In this document: in pieces, positions 1 to 9,172 of the stretch
Layout of the letters: every line of letters starts with the position of its first letter
How positions within the stretch are numbered: position 1 is the stretch's first letter
NCBI GenBank assembly: GCA_937889545.1
Contig: CALAOT010000125.1
Location: forward strand, 1 to 64,000
Direction: 5' to 3'
Source: an uncultured Opitutaceae bacterium
GTDB taxonomy: Bacteria > Verrucomicrobiota > Verrucomicrobiia > Opitutales > Opitutaceae
DNA: 64,000 nucleotides
Translations under genes and position numbers: made by a program
Notes under the pieces: generated by a model
The model's database searches: none
What the model saw: only the letters and a program-made list of their open reading frames with translations
What the model was told of the DNA's origin: nothing

Positions 1-1
1 A

Positions 2-1081
2 GTGTTCCCGCCGATGCGCGCCCGTGTCGACCAGCTCGTGGCGAACGCGGGCGAGCGCTCGCGTCCGGCCATGTGGCGCGGCGCATGGGAAATATTCGAG
101 GCGCATCCGGTGCTGGGGAGCGGCGCGGGCAGCTATGACGCCCTCTTTGAATCATACCGAACCGAGGGCAACCGAGACCAGCCGACATACGCCCACTGCG
201 ACTACCTGAACACGCTTTCCGACTACGGCGCCGTGGGCTTCGTCCTTCTGTTTGGCGCAGCGGGAGCCGTGGCGTGGAGGTGCGCGCGCGCGCCCGGGCT
301 GGCCGGCGCTGCCGTCACCGGGCTGCTCGCATTCGCCCTCCACCTGCTCGTGGACTTCCACCTCAAGATCCCCGCTCTCGCGATGATAGTCGCCACCATT
401 GCGGCGCTCGTCACGGGCGAGGCTTGGCCGCGTGGAGAGAAGGGGGATCTGGCGGAGGGAAGCGTAGGGACGCTGGCACGGGCCGCGGCGCTGTTCGCCG
501 CCGCAGCCGTCCTTGCTTCCACCTTCCTCTGGATCGTCCCCAAGTACCGTGCGGACGAGTCGAGGAGGCAAGCCCGCGAACGGATCGACGGGCTGGCGAG
601 GTCGGGCGCCGATGTGTCCGGGAAACGCGAGTTTGTCGGCGCGATTAGCGCCCTGCTAGACAGGGCCGTTGCGCTCGATTCAACGAACGCCCAGGCTTGG
701 TCCGACAGGGCCTATGCGGATTCGCTATGGGCCTTTGTGAATCCGCCGAGGACCTCGGAGCTCGGGGCGGAGGCCGCCCGCGACGCGGAACGCGCCCTGG
801 ACCTGTGCCCGGTCATTGCGGAATTCTGGATTCGACGCGGAGTGGGGTTGGACATGCAGGGCCACTGGATCGAGGCGGACGGGTGTTTCAGGCGCGCCAT
901 CCAGACCGCGCCCGTCCGCGCAGATTGCTGGTATTATGAGGCTTATCACCTGAGCCTGTTTCCGGCTGAAATCGGCTCTGCGTTGGAAGCTGCAGACCAC
1001 TGCTTGAGGCTTGACCCCGGCTTCCTTCTTGCACAAGCTTTGCGTCAGCGATTGACAGCAAGGCTTCAAAAGCGCCCCTAA
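2..1081 (+). CDS. O-antigen ligase-like membrane protein, 3' part
   Basis: The gene runs in from before the window, so only the last ~359 residues are seen; the GTG at the left edge is unlikely to be the true start. The visible part begins with the segment typical of the Wzy_C/O-antigen ligase family (a GSGAGSYD motif near residue 40 and an AHCDYLNTLSDYG motif near 65), followed by three or four membrane segments up to about residue 180. The C-terminal half is soluble, alanine-rich and TPR-like, with repeated helix pairs. Proteins of this family join or polymerise glycan chains at the periplasmic face of the inner membrane. The ligase/polymerase family call is firm; the exact glycan substrate is unknown. 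Confidence 0.75.
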   Translation: MFPPMRARVDQLVANAGERSRPAMWRGAWEIFEAHPVLGSGAGSYDALFESYRTEGNRDQPTYAHCDYLNTLSDYGAVGFVLLFGAAGAVAWRCARAPGLAGAAVTGLLAFALHLLVDFHLKIPALAMIVATIAALVTGEAWPRGEKGDLAEGSVGTLARAAALFAAAAVLASTFLWIVPKYRADESRRQARERIDGLARSGADVSGKREFVGAISALLDRAVALDSTNAQAWSDRAYADSLWAFVNPPRTSELGAEAARDAERALDLCPVIAEFWIRRGVGLDMQGHWIEADGCFRRAIQTAPVRADCWYYEAYHLSLFPAEIGSALEAADHCLRLDPGFLLAQALRQRLTARLQKRP

Positions 1082-1092
1082 GGGCCATTTTT

Positions 1093-1953
1093 ATGATGAA
1101 CAAGATATTATATTTCATAGCCTTATGTGCTTTTTGTGGGTTGGGTTCAGCCAGGGCCCAATCCGCTCCGGCTGCTTCTGCGAGGGTAGCGGGGCAAATT
1201 GTCGCCGCCCGGGTGCAGGGCCATGTAGCCGTATTGTCCAAGGCAGGACTGGAGAACCGCTTACTACACGACGGAGACCAGGTTTCCGAACAAGCCACGA
1301 TTGTCACGAGTCCCGAGGCAAGCGTCATCCTTGTCTTCTCGAACGGAGCGGCCGTGATTGTCGCAGGCGACTCAAGGCTCGATATCAGCGAGTTTGAGCA
1401 GGATCCATTTTCGGGCGCCCTCAAGGTGTCCGACATGAAGCAGGAGCCGGGCACATCGCTGACCAGGTTGAACCTCACGAGGGGCGAGCTGACCGCGAGG
1501 GTCGCGCATCTGAACGTTGACAAGGGTTCGGAGTTCACGATCCAGACCCCGGTTGGCGCGGCCGGGATACGCGGCACCTTCCTCAGGGTGATCTTCCGCC
1601 CCGGGAAGGACCACAAGGCGCAGTTCTCCGTTCAGACGTTCGAGGGCTTGGTCTTGTTCACGGGCCTCACCTCGGGCCCCGTCAACATCCCGGCGGGCCG
1701 CAAGTTCGAGGCGACGTTTGAATACAATCCGAAGAACGTGGACAATCCGGCGGGCTGGCACGCGCCCTCGTCGCTAACCCTGGAGGGCGGGCTCCTGTCC
1801 CCAGCGGAGGTTGCGAAGTTCCAGAGCGAGTTGCAGGCCATCCTCGCGGCGCTCGCCGACATAGTGTTCCCTCCGTACACCGGGGAGAATGAGCCGCCGC
1901 CGCCGGCGCCGCCGCTGAACCCGCCGACCCCCGGCGCTGGCAGCGGATCCTAG
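1093..1953 (+). CDS. FecR-domain secreted protein
   Basis: A 286-residue protein with a clear signal peptide (hydrophobic stretch 4-20, likely cleavage after ARA). The body holds a FecR domain from about residue 35 to 165, recognisable by the glycine/valine-rich strands and the segment around TPVGAAGIRGTF, which is typical of FecR domains in exported proteins. The last ~25 residues are a proline-rich low-complexity tail. It is not a FecR anti-sigma factor of the TonB type because it has an export signal and no sigma-factor neighbour. It lies 59 bp before a CHASE2 adenylate cyclase in the same orientation, a pairing that suggests a shared sensing role. Two tandem ATG codons are possible starts. 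Confidence 0.75.
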   Translation: MMNKILYFIALCAFCGLGSARAQSAPAASARVAGQIVAARVQGHVAVLSKAGLENRLLHDGDQVSEQATIVTSPEASVILVFSNGAAVIVAGDSRLDISEFEQDPFSGALKVSDMKQEPGTSLTRLNLTRGELTARVAHLNVDKGSEFTIQTPVGAAGIRGTFLRVIFRPGKDHKAQFSVQTFEGLVLFTGLTSGPVNIPAGRKFEATFEYNPKNVDNPAGWHAPSSLTLEGGLLSPAEVAKFQSELQAILAALADIVFPPYTGENEPPPPAPPLNPPTPGAGSGS

Positions 1954-2012
1954 CGGGCCCCGGACCGTAATCTGCTTTCATTGCGGGCCTGCGCTCAATA
2001 GCGTTCGGGCCC

Positions 2013-4280
2013 GTGGCATCCCTGAAAAAGTCCGCGCTCCTGCGGCTGCGCTGGCTGCTTCTGGCGTCGATTCCTCTCGCCTGGTGCGGGATCGCCCACG
2101 TGGGGACGCTCACGTCCCTGGAAGACAGCGCGATCGACCTGCGTTTCCGATACCGGGGCCCGATCGAGGCGCCGGTGAAGGTCGTCTACGTGGATGTGGA
2201 TTCGCTGTCGCTGGACTCGATCGGCAACATGCCGTGGAACCGCGAGTATTTTGCCGCCGTGGCGAAAACCCTGATCGCGCGCGCGGGAGTCAAGGCGATA
2301 GGGATGGACTTTGTGTTTTCCGACGCTGGCGTGCCGGAATCCGTTGACCGGGCGAAATTTGTCGCCGGAAACCGCGCATTGGGCTCCTTCCTCTGGAAGA
2401 CGCCGTCGGTCGTGGTCGCCGCCTCCTTCACGGCGATGGATTACCACGATATCAACCACAAGAGGAAGACGAGGGAGCTGCCGGATGTGAGCCGGCCCGA
2501 TCTGCCCCCGCTGCACCAGATCGAACCCCCGGAGCTGCCTTCGCTGAGCATTGCCCCGGGCCGCACGGTCATTCCGCCCGGCGTCGGACTCATCGACAGG
2601 GCCGACCAAGGCGCCCGATGGATCCCGGTCTATGCGCCGACCGCCGCGGGAACCTACTACACGATGGCCGTCGAGCTCGCCCGGATCCATTACGGGATCG
2701 ACAGAAGCGGACTGAGGATCTACGGCGACCACCTGGACATGGTGCGCGCGGACGGTTCCCTTGCGGCGAGGATCCCGCTGACTCGCAAGCAGTGGGTCGA
2801 GGTCAACTGGTTTTCCCCCTGGTTGAATGCGGCGCGCAACCCGCGCGAGAGCTTCAGCGTGGTCTACGAGTACTCGCAGATGCTGGCTTCCGACAAGCCC
2901 GAGGAGCGCAAGAGCGCCGAGGAGTTCTTCGCCGATCCCCTGTTCAAGGACGCCGTGGTCCTGATTGGGCCCACCGACAGGCTCCTGCAGGACCTGGCCC
3001 CGACCCCGTTCGACGACACGCCTGTGCCGCGGGTCGGGATCCATGGCAATCTTCTCAAGACGATCGTGTCGGGCCAATACCTCCGGCGCCTCCCCGAACC
3101 CGGCGCGTACGCCTTGATCTTCGCTCTGTCCTTCCTCGTCTCGGCGCTAGCGGTCGCGGGCAAGGGCCGCGCCGTCTTCACAAAGGTGATGGCCGTCCTT
3201 TCGGCGGCGATCTACATCGCCCTTGCATTCCAGCTCTTCAGGATGAGCCATGTCATCATTCCCGTCGTCGCCCCGCTGGGCGCCGCGTTCACGACAAGCT
3301 TCGCGGCCATCGCCTGGCAGGTGGTGGAGGAGCAGAAGCAGAAGGGCCGGATCAAGGGCATGTTCGGGACCTACCTGTCGCCGGCGCTCGTTGAGCTGAT
3401 GGTGAGCGCCCGAGAGGAGCCCACGCTCGGGGGGATCGAGGAGAACATCACGGCGTACTTCAGCGACATCCAGTCGTTCTCGAGCTTCTCGGAGAAGCTG
3501 TCGCCGTCGCGCTTGGTCGACCTGATGAACGAATACCTGACCGCCTGCACGGAAATCGTCCAGGCCGAGGGCGGCACGCTCGACAAGTACATCGGCGACA
3601 TGGTCGTGGCCATGTACGGCGCGCCGCTCGCGCTGCCGGACCACCCGCTCCGCGCCTGCGTCGCCGCGCTGCGCGTCCAGAGGCGCGTCGGCGAGCTGCG
3701 CGAGAAGTGGAAGCAAGAGGGCGGCAGGTGGCCGGAGATCGTCCACGGACTCCAGACGCGCATCGGGCTCAACACCGGCCCTGCGGTCGTCGGCAACATG
3801 GGAAGCCGCACGCGGTTCGACTACACGATGATGGGCGACAACGTGAACATCGCCGCCCGCATGGAGAGCGGCGCGAAGAGCTGGGGAGTCCACTCGATGT
3901 GCGCGGAGGCCACCCGGTCCGAATGCGAGAGGATCGGGCCGGGCCGAGTTGCCTTCCGCAGCCTTGGGCGAATCACCGTCCAGGGGCGCGCCCAGCCGCT
4001 CCCGATCTACGAGCTAGCGGCTCTGTCGGAGCACGCCTCAGACTCGATGCGCGAGTGCATAGCAGTGTTCGAGCGGGGCCTTGCGAAGTACTACGAGCGC
4101 GACTGGGACGGCGCGATCGCGCTCTTCCGGCGCTCGGAGACCCTGGAAGCCGGCGGCCCGGGACGTGCGCCGGGATCCGAGACCAATCCGTCCCTGGTCT
4201 ACCTCAGGATCGTCGAGGGCTATCGCCTCGAGCCGCCCGCCTCGGGTTGGGACGGGGTCTACCACATGAGGGAAAAGTAA
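2013..4280 (+). CDS. CHASE2-domain class III adenylate/guanylate cyclase
   Basis: A 755-residue membrane-bound nucleotide cyclase. An N-terminal membrane helix (about 8-30) is followed by an extracytoplasmic CHASE2 sensor domain to about residue 360, then closely spaced membrane helices (about 365-435) and a cytoplasmic class III cyclase domain (about 470-670). Catalytic signatures are intact: the first metal aspartate in YFSDIQSF near 482, the second in DKYIGDM near 527, and the GDNVNIAARME motif near 615. A helical TPR-like tail follows. The start is a GTG that places the first helix correctly. The sensor ligand is unknown; co-orientation with the FecR-domain gene upstream suggests both belong to one envelope-signalling unit. 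Confidence 0.87.
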   Translation: MASLKKSALLRLRWLLLASIPLAWCGIAHVGTLTSLEDSAIDLRFRYRGPIEAPVKVVYVDVDSLSLDSIGNMPWNREYFAAVAKTLIARAGVKAIGMDFVFSDAGVPESVDRAKFVAGNRALGSFLWKTPSVVVAASFTAMDYHDINHKRKTRELPDVSRPDLPPLHQIEPPELPSLSIAPGRTVIPPGVGLIDRADQGARWIPVYAPTAAGTYYTMAVELARIHYGIDRSGLRIYGDHLDMVRADGSLAARIPLTRKQWVEVNWFSPWLNAARNPRESFSVVYEYSQMLASDKPEERKSAEEFFADPLFKDAVVLIGPTDRLLQDLAPTPFDDTPVPRVGIHGNLLKTIVSGQYLRRLPEPGAYALIFALSFLVSALAVAGKGRAVFTKVMAVLSAAIYIALAFQLFRMSHVIIPVVAPLGAAFTTSFAAIAWQVVEEQKQKGRIKGMFGTYLSPALVELMVSAREEPTLGGIEENITAYFSDIQSFSSFSEKLSPSRLVDLMNEYLTACTEIVQAEGGTLDKYIGDMVVAMYGAPLALPDHPLRACVAALRVQRRVGELREKWKQEGGRWPEIVHGLQTRIGLNTGPAVVGNMGSRTRFDYTMMGDNVNIAARMESGAKSWGVHSMCAEATRSECERIGPGRVAFRSLGRITVQGRAQPLPIYELAALSEHASDSMRECIAVFERGLAKYYERDWDGAIALFRRSETLEAGGPGRAPGSETNPSLVYLRIVEGYRLEPPASGWDGVYHMREK

Positions 4281-4288
4281 GGGGCCGG

Positions 4289-5074
4289 TCAGACGGCAAT
4301 GCGACCCCTCAGGTAGGGCGAGCCGTAGCCGGCGATCCGGACGCGGCTTCCCGCGAGCTCGCACCAGAGCTCACCGGACCTCCGCGAGACCTGCCTCGCA
4401 TGGAGCCTTGTCTTCCCGAGCCTGTCGGCCCAATACGGGGCCAGAGTGCAATGCGCCGAGCCGGTGACCGGGTCCTCCGGCACCCCCGCGTCGGGCGCGA
4501 AGAAGCGCGAGACGAAATCGCAGTCTCTTCCGGGGGCCGTGACGATGACCCGGCCCGGCACGGTAAGCGCGAGCGCGGCATGGTCGGGCGCGAGCCCGAT
4601 CACATCATCCGGGGACCCGTAAACGCAGAGCCACATGCGCTCCGACAGCAGGACCTGCTCGGGCTTGCGGCGCAGCCCCCGCAGCAGGTCCCCGGTAGGC
4701 TCGGCCGGCTGCGCGGGGCGGGACGGAAAATCGAGCTCGATCATGGGGCCGCGCCGGGCGACGGAGAGGGGCCCCGACTTGGTGTCGAAGACGAAGGGCG
4801 ACTCGGTCTGGCCTAGCTCGCTGAAAAGGACGTGGGCGGTCGCGAGCGTCGCGTGCCCGCAGAGATCCACCTCGACCTCGGGCGTGAACCAGCGGAGCTG
4901 CGCGCGCGACGGCCCCGTCCGCACGAAATACGCGGTTTCGGAGAGCCCGTTCTGGTTCGCGATGCTCTGGAGGAGGGCGTCCTCGGGCCAGCTCTCGAGC
5001 GGGACGACCGCGGCCGGATTGCCGCGGAAGACCCGGTCCGTGAACGCATCGACCCAGTAGATCGGCAGATCCAT
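4289..5074 (-). CDS. PhzF family isomerase/epimerase-like protein
   Basis: A 261-residue protein of the PhzF/DapF-fold family. The N-terminus (VDAFTDRVFRGNPAAVV) and the NGLSETAYF segment, which carries the catalytic glutamate of PhzF near residue 46, are intact, as is the DLCGHATLA motif near 70 and the DPVTGSAHC motif of the second half. Family members isomerise small acids such as dihydrohydroxyanthranilate in phenazine synthesis, but most chromosomal copies, like this one with no phenazine genes nearby, have unknown substrates. It converges on the cyclase gene with an 8-bp gap and lies just downstream of the DUF3300 gene. Confidence 0.87.
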   Translation of the reverse strand: MDLPIYWVDAFTDRVFRGNPAAVVPLESWPEDALLQSIANQNGLSETAYFVRTGPSRAQLRWFTPEVEVDLCGHATLATAHVLFSELGQTESPFVFDTKSGPLSVARRGPMIELDFPSRPAQPAEPTGDLLRGLRRKPEQVLLSERMWLCVYGSPDDVIGLAPDHAALALTVPGRVIVTAPGRDCDFVSRFFAPDAGVPEDPVTGSAHCTLAPYWADRLGKTRLHARQVSRRSGELWCELAGSRVRIAGYGSPYLRGRIAV

Positions 5075-5088
5075 GGCTCCCTTCGGGG

Positions 5089-6399
5089 TCAGTGGTTCTT
5101 TGCATCCGCAGCCGGGCTGGGCGCCGGGGCGGACGCCGGCGCGGACTGGTGGGATGCTGCCGGTGCGGACTCGTGGGACGGCGCCGCGCGCGGGGCGGAG
5201 GCGGATGCCGCCGGCCTGGCCGCTCCTTGCGCCTGGGCGCTCTCCTGCGCCTGGGAGCCGCCGCGGATCTCGGATGCGCCCCCCGAGCGCGCGGAACGCG
5301 GCTCAGTGTCGGCCGCATGGGGCTCCTTCCCGGCTGGCTCAGTCGTCGTCCCCAGCCTCGGTCGCTCCAGGGGCGGCGCCGCGGTCCTCGGCACCGGCAT
5401 GGCCGATTCGAGAGCACCCGACTTGCCGGAGTGGGACGGCGGCGGGTTGGGTGCGCGGGACAGGGGATGCGGAGGCGGGGCGGAATTCCCGCGGTTTTCC
5501 GGGCCGGACGGCAGTTCGCCGGGGCGCCGGGTCGGGGGATGCCACCGGTGGACGCCAGGCGGGGCGTGCCCTCCGTCGAAGTGGGGGTGATGCCAGCCGC
5601 CCGGTCCGTGCCATGCGCTCCAGCCGCCAACCCAGACCGAGCAGCCGATCCAGTCGAAGCCGTAGGAAAGCCACGGGCCCGCCTCGAGAGCGGGGCCGAA
5701 GCTCATGAACGGGCCGCCATAGCCGAAGTAGGGCTCCTCGGAATAGACGACGCCGGTGTCGTAGCTGGGCGCGTAGATCCAATCGGGCTCGGCGGGGAGG
5801 ATCTCGATGGAGTTGTCCTGGACCACCACCCGCTGCTGGGGCGTGGACGCCAGCGCGCCCGCAGCCAGCGCGCGCGCCCGCAGCCGCTGGATGGACGCCA
5901 TCACCTCGGCCGGCGAGGAGAGGAATGCCAGGCCCAGGGCCCGCGTCCACTCGATGTTCTCCGCCATCCACGAGATGACCGCGGGGTAGTGCGCAAGCGC
6001 GCGAACACTGGGATCCCAGTGCTGGCTGTCGATCCTGGTCATGTCTCCGTACTGAATCAGGTATGCGGAGGCCGCGGAAATGTCCGCGGGCGCGGCCGAG
6101 GCCGCCAGGATGAGCGCGAGCAACGGGTCCGGGTAGAGCGCTATGGGGCCAAGCAGCTGCTCGGTGGCGCTCGGGGGCCGCGGCACGGGGACCGGCTCCT
6201 GTGGGGCCGGCTGCCCGGCGGGGCCCGGCGCATACTGAACGGGGGAGGGCGGCGGAGGGGTCGCCGCGGCCGGATAGTACTGGACGCACGACTGCAGGAG
6301 TATCGAAGCCGCAGTGAGCAGGAGGGCAGGGGACGCCTTGCTGGGGGCCATGGCACACGGTGTTGTTTCGCCCATAGACATGCAAGACGCGCGCCGCAT
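5089..6399 (-). CDS. DUF3300 family lipoprotein
   Basis: A 436-residue exported protein. The ATG at 6399 is preferred because it is preceded by a GAAAGGA Shine-Dalgarno sequence at 8-nt spacing; longer reading would run into the divergent gene. Its hydrophobic signal ends in LLQSC, a possible lipobox. After a proline-rich linker comes the DUF3300 domain (about residues 70-250), recognisable by the ALYPDPLLALILAAS motif, by HWDPSVRALAHYPAVI, and by the EPDWIYAPSYD segment. The region around 250-300 is rich in glycine, tryptophan and histidine, and the last ~130 residues are low complexity (Pro/Ala/Ser/Gly). Function of the family is not known; an envelope location is likely. Confidence 0.8.
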   Translation of the reverse strand: MRRASCMSMGETTPCAMAPSKASPALLLTAASILLQSCVQYYPAAATPPPPSPVQYAPGPAGQPAPQEPVPVPRPPSATEQLLGPIALYPDPLLALILAASAAPADISAASAYLIQYGDMTRIDSQHWDPSVRALAHYPAVISWMAENIEWTRALGLAFLSSPAEVMASIQRLRARALAAGALASTPQQRVVVQDNSIEILPAEPDWIYAPSYDTGVVYSEEPYFGYGGPFMSFGPALEAGPWLSYGFDWIGCSVWVGGWSAWHGPGGWHHPHFDGGHAPPGVHRWHPPTRRPGELPSGPENRGNSAPPPHPLSRAPNPPPSHSGKSGALESAMPVPRTAAPPLERPRLGTTTEPAGKEPHAADTEPRSARSGGASEIRGGSQAQESAQAQGAARPAASASAPRAAPSHESAPAASHQSAPASAPAPSPAADAKNH

Positions 6400-6452
6400 G
6401 AAAATAGTCCTTTCACCGGCGTTCGCCGCGCCTACGATGCTGGGCAACCCCG

Positions 6453-7595
6453 ATGGCTTCAACCCCCCCGGCAGGCACGGCGGCCGGCGTGCCGCCCTCC
6501 GAGCGCCTCGTGTCCCTGGACGCCCTGCGGGGCTTTGACATGGTGTGGATTGCCGGTGCCGACTCCCTTGGAGGGGCGCTTGGCCATATCAACGGGGGGC
6601 CGGTCGCTCGCGTCCTGGCCCGCCAGCTCGACCATGCGGACTGGGCTGGATTCCATTTCGAGGACTTTATCTTCCCGCTGTTCGTCTTCCTCATGGGAGT
6701 CGCCATTCCGTTCTCGCTCTCCCGGATGGTGGAGACATCGGGGCGGCCGGCAGCCGTGCGCAGGATATTCCGCAGGGCGGCGCTCCTCTTTCTCCTCGGC
6801 GTATTCTACTACGGCGGGCTGTCACATCCGCTCTCGGATGTCCGGTGGCTGGGCGTCCTGCAGCGCTTCGGGCTCTGCTACCTCGGCGCCGGGCTCCTTT
6901 TCCTCTATGTGAGGCCGCGCGGGCTGGTGGCCGTGTGCGCGGCGCTGCTCGTCGGGTACTGGGCCCTTCTCACGTTCGTGCCCGTCCCGGGCGTCGGAGC
7001 CGCGCATTTCGCGGAGGGCCAGAACCTCGCGAACTGGTTCGACCGGATGTACCTGCCCGGGAGGAAGTGGGACGGCGACCACGATCCCGAGGGGTTCCTG
7101 AGCACGTTCCCGGCCGTCGCCTCGTGCCTCCTGGGCGTTTTCTGCGGGCTCTGGCTGCGCGACCCGCAGGTGCCCCCGGCCCGCAGGGCCGCGGTGCTCG
7201 CGGCCGCCGGCGCCATCCTGCTCGTCCTGGGCGCTGCCTGGGGAATCCAGTTTCCCGTCATCAAGAAGTTGTGGACGTCGTCCTTCGTTCTCGTCGCCGG
7301 CGGCTTCAGCGCCCTCGCAATGGCTGCCTTCTACCTCGTGATCGATGTGTGGAGGGTCCGGGCCTGGGCCGCGCCGTTTGTCTGGGTCGGCGCCAACTCG
7401 ATCGCGGTCTACCTGCTGAGCAATATTGTCGACTTCGGTTCACTCGCCCGCCGGTTCGTTGGCGGGAACGTGACCTCGTGGCTCGACGTGCTCCGGCCCG
7501 GCCTTAGCGGGTTGGCCGAGGCGCTCTTCAGCATCTTCCTTTGCTTCGCCGTCGCGCGATTCCTTTACCGGCGCAAGATCTTCATCCGGCTCTGA
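6453..7595 (+). CDS. NagX/DUF5009-like membrane acyltransferase
   Basis: A 380-residue multi-pass membrane protein related to heparan-alpha-glucosaminide N-acetyltransferase and bacterial NagX. The hallmark N-terminal motif RLVSLDALRGFDM lies at about 18-30, followed by about ten membrane helices with the conserved FIFPLFVFLMGVAIPFS segment and a DPEG motif in the central loop. These proteins transfer acetyl groups to amino sugars, usually across the membrane in wall-sugar recycling. No amino-sugar catabolic genes sit beside it, so the acceptor is not known. It is divergent from the DUF3300 lipoprotein with a 53-bp gap and converges on the creatininase gene. Confidence 0.85.
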   Translation: MASTPPAGTAAGVPPSERLVSLDALRGFDMVWIAGADSLGGALGHINGGPVARVLARQLDHADWAGFHFEDFIFPLFVFLMGVAIPFSLSRMVETSGRPAAVRRIFRRAALLFLLGVFYYGGLSHPLSDVRWLGVLQRFGLCYLGAGLLFLYVRPRGLVAVCAALLVGYWALLTFVPVPGVGAAHFAEGQNLANWFDRMYLPGRKWDGDHDPEGFLSTFPAVASCLLGVFCGLWLRDPQVPPARRAAVLAAAGAILLVLGAAWGIQFPVIKKLWTSSFVLVAGGFSALAMAAFYLVIDVWRVRAWAAPFVWVGANSIAVYLLSNIVDFGSLARRFVGGNVTSWLDVLRPGLSGLAEALFSIFLCFAVARFLYRRKIFIRL

Positions 7596-7609
7596 CGGGT
7601 CTCCAGCGG

Positions 7610-8398
7610 CTATCGCGGCGATTCCCGGCCGAGCCGGCAGACCTCGGCGATCGCCGCCGCAAGGCTGGTCGCGCCCTGATCGAGCCATCGCTCCCCCTTC
7701 GCGGCGGTCGCCGCGGTGGCGTCGCCCATCACGCCCGACTTGGAGACGTCGTGGGTGGCCCAAGCGACGAGCGCCGGCGCGGCCACCGGGCGGACCTCCC
7801 CGGGATCCCCGATCCGGGCCGGGAATTCGCAGACGGCCCGTGACGGCTCGGTGAGGCGGCCCGCAGCCGCGATGACCCAGGACGTCTCCACCTCGCCCGC
7901 GTGGATCCCGAACGCGGCCTCCTGCGCCGGGATGTCGGAGGCGGGCGCCGGCTGGAGGATCCCCGCCCGGAGCCCGTAGAGGGCCCGGACCTCCCGGAGC
8001 GTCGGCACCAGCACGGGCACGTTGCCGCCGTGCGTGTTGATGACCGCGATCGAGCGGAATCCCCACGCGCCGGCCTGCCGCGCCACCGCGAGGATATGCG
8101 AACGGAGCGTGTCCCTGGAGATCGTCAGCGTGCCGGGGAAGCCCGTGTGCTCGTTGCTTTTCCCGATCGTGATCGGCGGAGCGACGTAGCACGAGGCCCC
8201 GGCCGGAAGGCGCGCGAGCGCGAGGGAAAGCCACACCTGGCCCATGAGCGCGTCGACGGCCACCGGCAGGTGCGGGCCGTGCTGCTCGATCGCGCCCGTC
8301 GCGAGTATGACGGGCGCCCACGGCCTGTCGGGCAGCGCGCGGATCCGGCGCAGGGTCATAGCCGGAAGGTAGCGGTCGCGGTAGCTCGGGAAGGTCAT
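7610..8398 (-). CDS. Creatininase family amidohydrolase
   Basis: A 262-residue member of the creatininase family, metal-dependent hydrolases that open cyclic or linear amides (creatinine, formylated lactams and related compounds). The metal-binding elements are present: EQHGPHLPVAVDA near residue 38, NTHGGN near 120 and HAGEVETS near 165. Its ATG overlaps the stop of the upstream creatininase-like gene by 4 bp, so the two are translationally coupled, and RidA lies upstream of both. That trio suggests a small amide or enamine metabolism unit. The actual substrate is not predictable from sequence. Confidence 0.85.
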   Translation of the reverse strand: MTFPSYRDRYLPAMTLRRIRALPDRPWAPVILATGAIEQHGPHLPVAVDALMGQVWLSLALARLPAGASCYVAPPITIGKSNEHTGFPGTLTISRDTLRSHILAVARQAGAWGFRSIAVINTHGGNVPVLVPTLREVRALYGLRAGILQPAPASDIPAQEAAFGIHAGEVETSWVIAAAGRLTEPSRAVCEFPARIGDPGEVRPVAAPALVAWATHDVSKSGVMGDATAATAAKGERWLDQGATSLAAAIAEVCRLGRESPR

Positions 8399-9168
8399 GG
8401 CGCAGTCAGCTCCGCGCTCAGGGGGAGCCGGTCATGAATGTCCGAGATGAGCTTGGCGAGGCGCCCCGCGGCGGCCGCGAGAATGGGGGCGCCCTCGGCG
8501 CGGGCCTCCTCGAGGCGGGCGGGCGGGTCCGCGAGCGGGACGACGGACTCGTCACCCCAGGCAGCGGGGCGGGCTTCGGATTCCCCGGGCCCGCACGGCT
8601 CGGGCTCGCTGCCGTAGAGCGCCGTCAGGAGCGTCTGGATCCTGCGGCGGCTCCGGCTGCGGACGGGGTGAAAGTCCAGGTCGAGGGCGCTCAGGTGAAC
8701 CTGGAACATGTGCAGCCCGCGCGACACGCGAAGGTCGCGGGCCGCGGCGCTGCACAGCTCCTCGCTCCACGGGCTCGAGTTGAGGATCGCTATCTTCCGA
8801 AACCCCGCCGCCGCCACGGACGAGGCGACCTCCGCAATCAGCGCGTGCGCCGTCGGCTGGTCGACCGGAAACGCGCAGGCCGGGTCCGCTCCGAATGCGA
8901 ACCGGAGCGGCGGGACGACAAGCGGCTTGCTGCCCGGCGGTACGAGCCTGCACGCGTCGCGAAGGACGTGCATGAGCACCGTCTCCTCCGCGTCCAGGGG
9001 ATGCCCGAGGCCCCAGTCAGCCATGCCCGCGAGCGGCAGGATGACCACGGTCCCCTCGCGATCCGGCCAGGCGCCGATCCGCGGGGACGAGTACCACGGC
9101 CAGAACGTCGCCTCGTCGGCCACGCAGAGCTGCGGGATGGTCGCGGAAGGGGCGGCGGGCGCTGTCAC
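8395..9168 (-). CDS. Degenerate creatininase-like protein
   Basis: A 257-residue protein with the same overall fold signature and length as the creatininase downstream, but with its metal ligands altered. The EQHG..LP...D element is replaced by a segment reading ADWGLGHPLDAEE, NTHGGN has become NSSPWS, and the HAGE glutamate position is alanine (HLSA). It is therefore probably a catalytically inactive paralogue, perhaps forming a hetero-oligomer with the active enzyme, with which its stop codon overlaps by 4 bp. The family relation is judged from aligned segments rather than overall identity, so the call is tentative. Confidence 0.6.
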   Translation of the reverse strand: MTAPAAPSATIPQLCVADEATFWPWYSSPRIGAWPDREGTVVILPLAGMADWGLGHPLDAEETVLMHVLRDACRLVPPGSKPLVVPPLRFAFGADPACAFPVDQPTAHALIAEVASSVAAAGFRKIAILNSSPWSEELCSAAARDLRVSRGLHMFQVHLSALDLDFHPVRSRSRRRIQTLLTALYGSEPEPCGPGESEARPAAWGDESVVPLADPPARLEEARAEGAPILAAAAGRLAKLISDIHDRLPLSAELTAP

Positions 9169-9172
9169 GGGC

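Noticed and set aside
5092-6912. Long plus-strand open frame opposite the DUF3300 gene
   Set aside because: Arg/Gly-rich shadow product without motifs; the minus-strand gene has signal peptide, domain and Shine-Dalgarno support.
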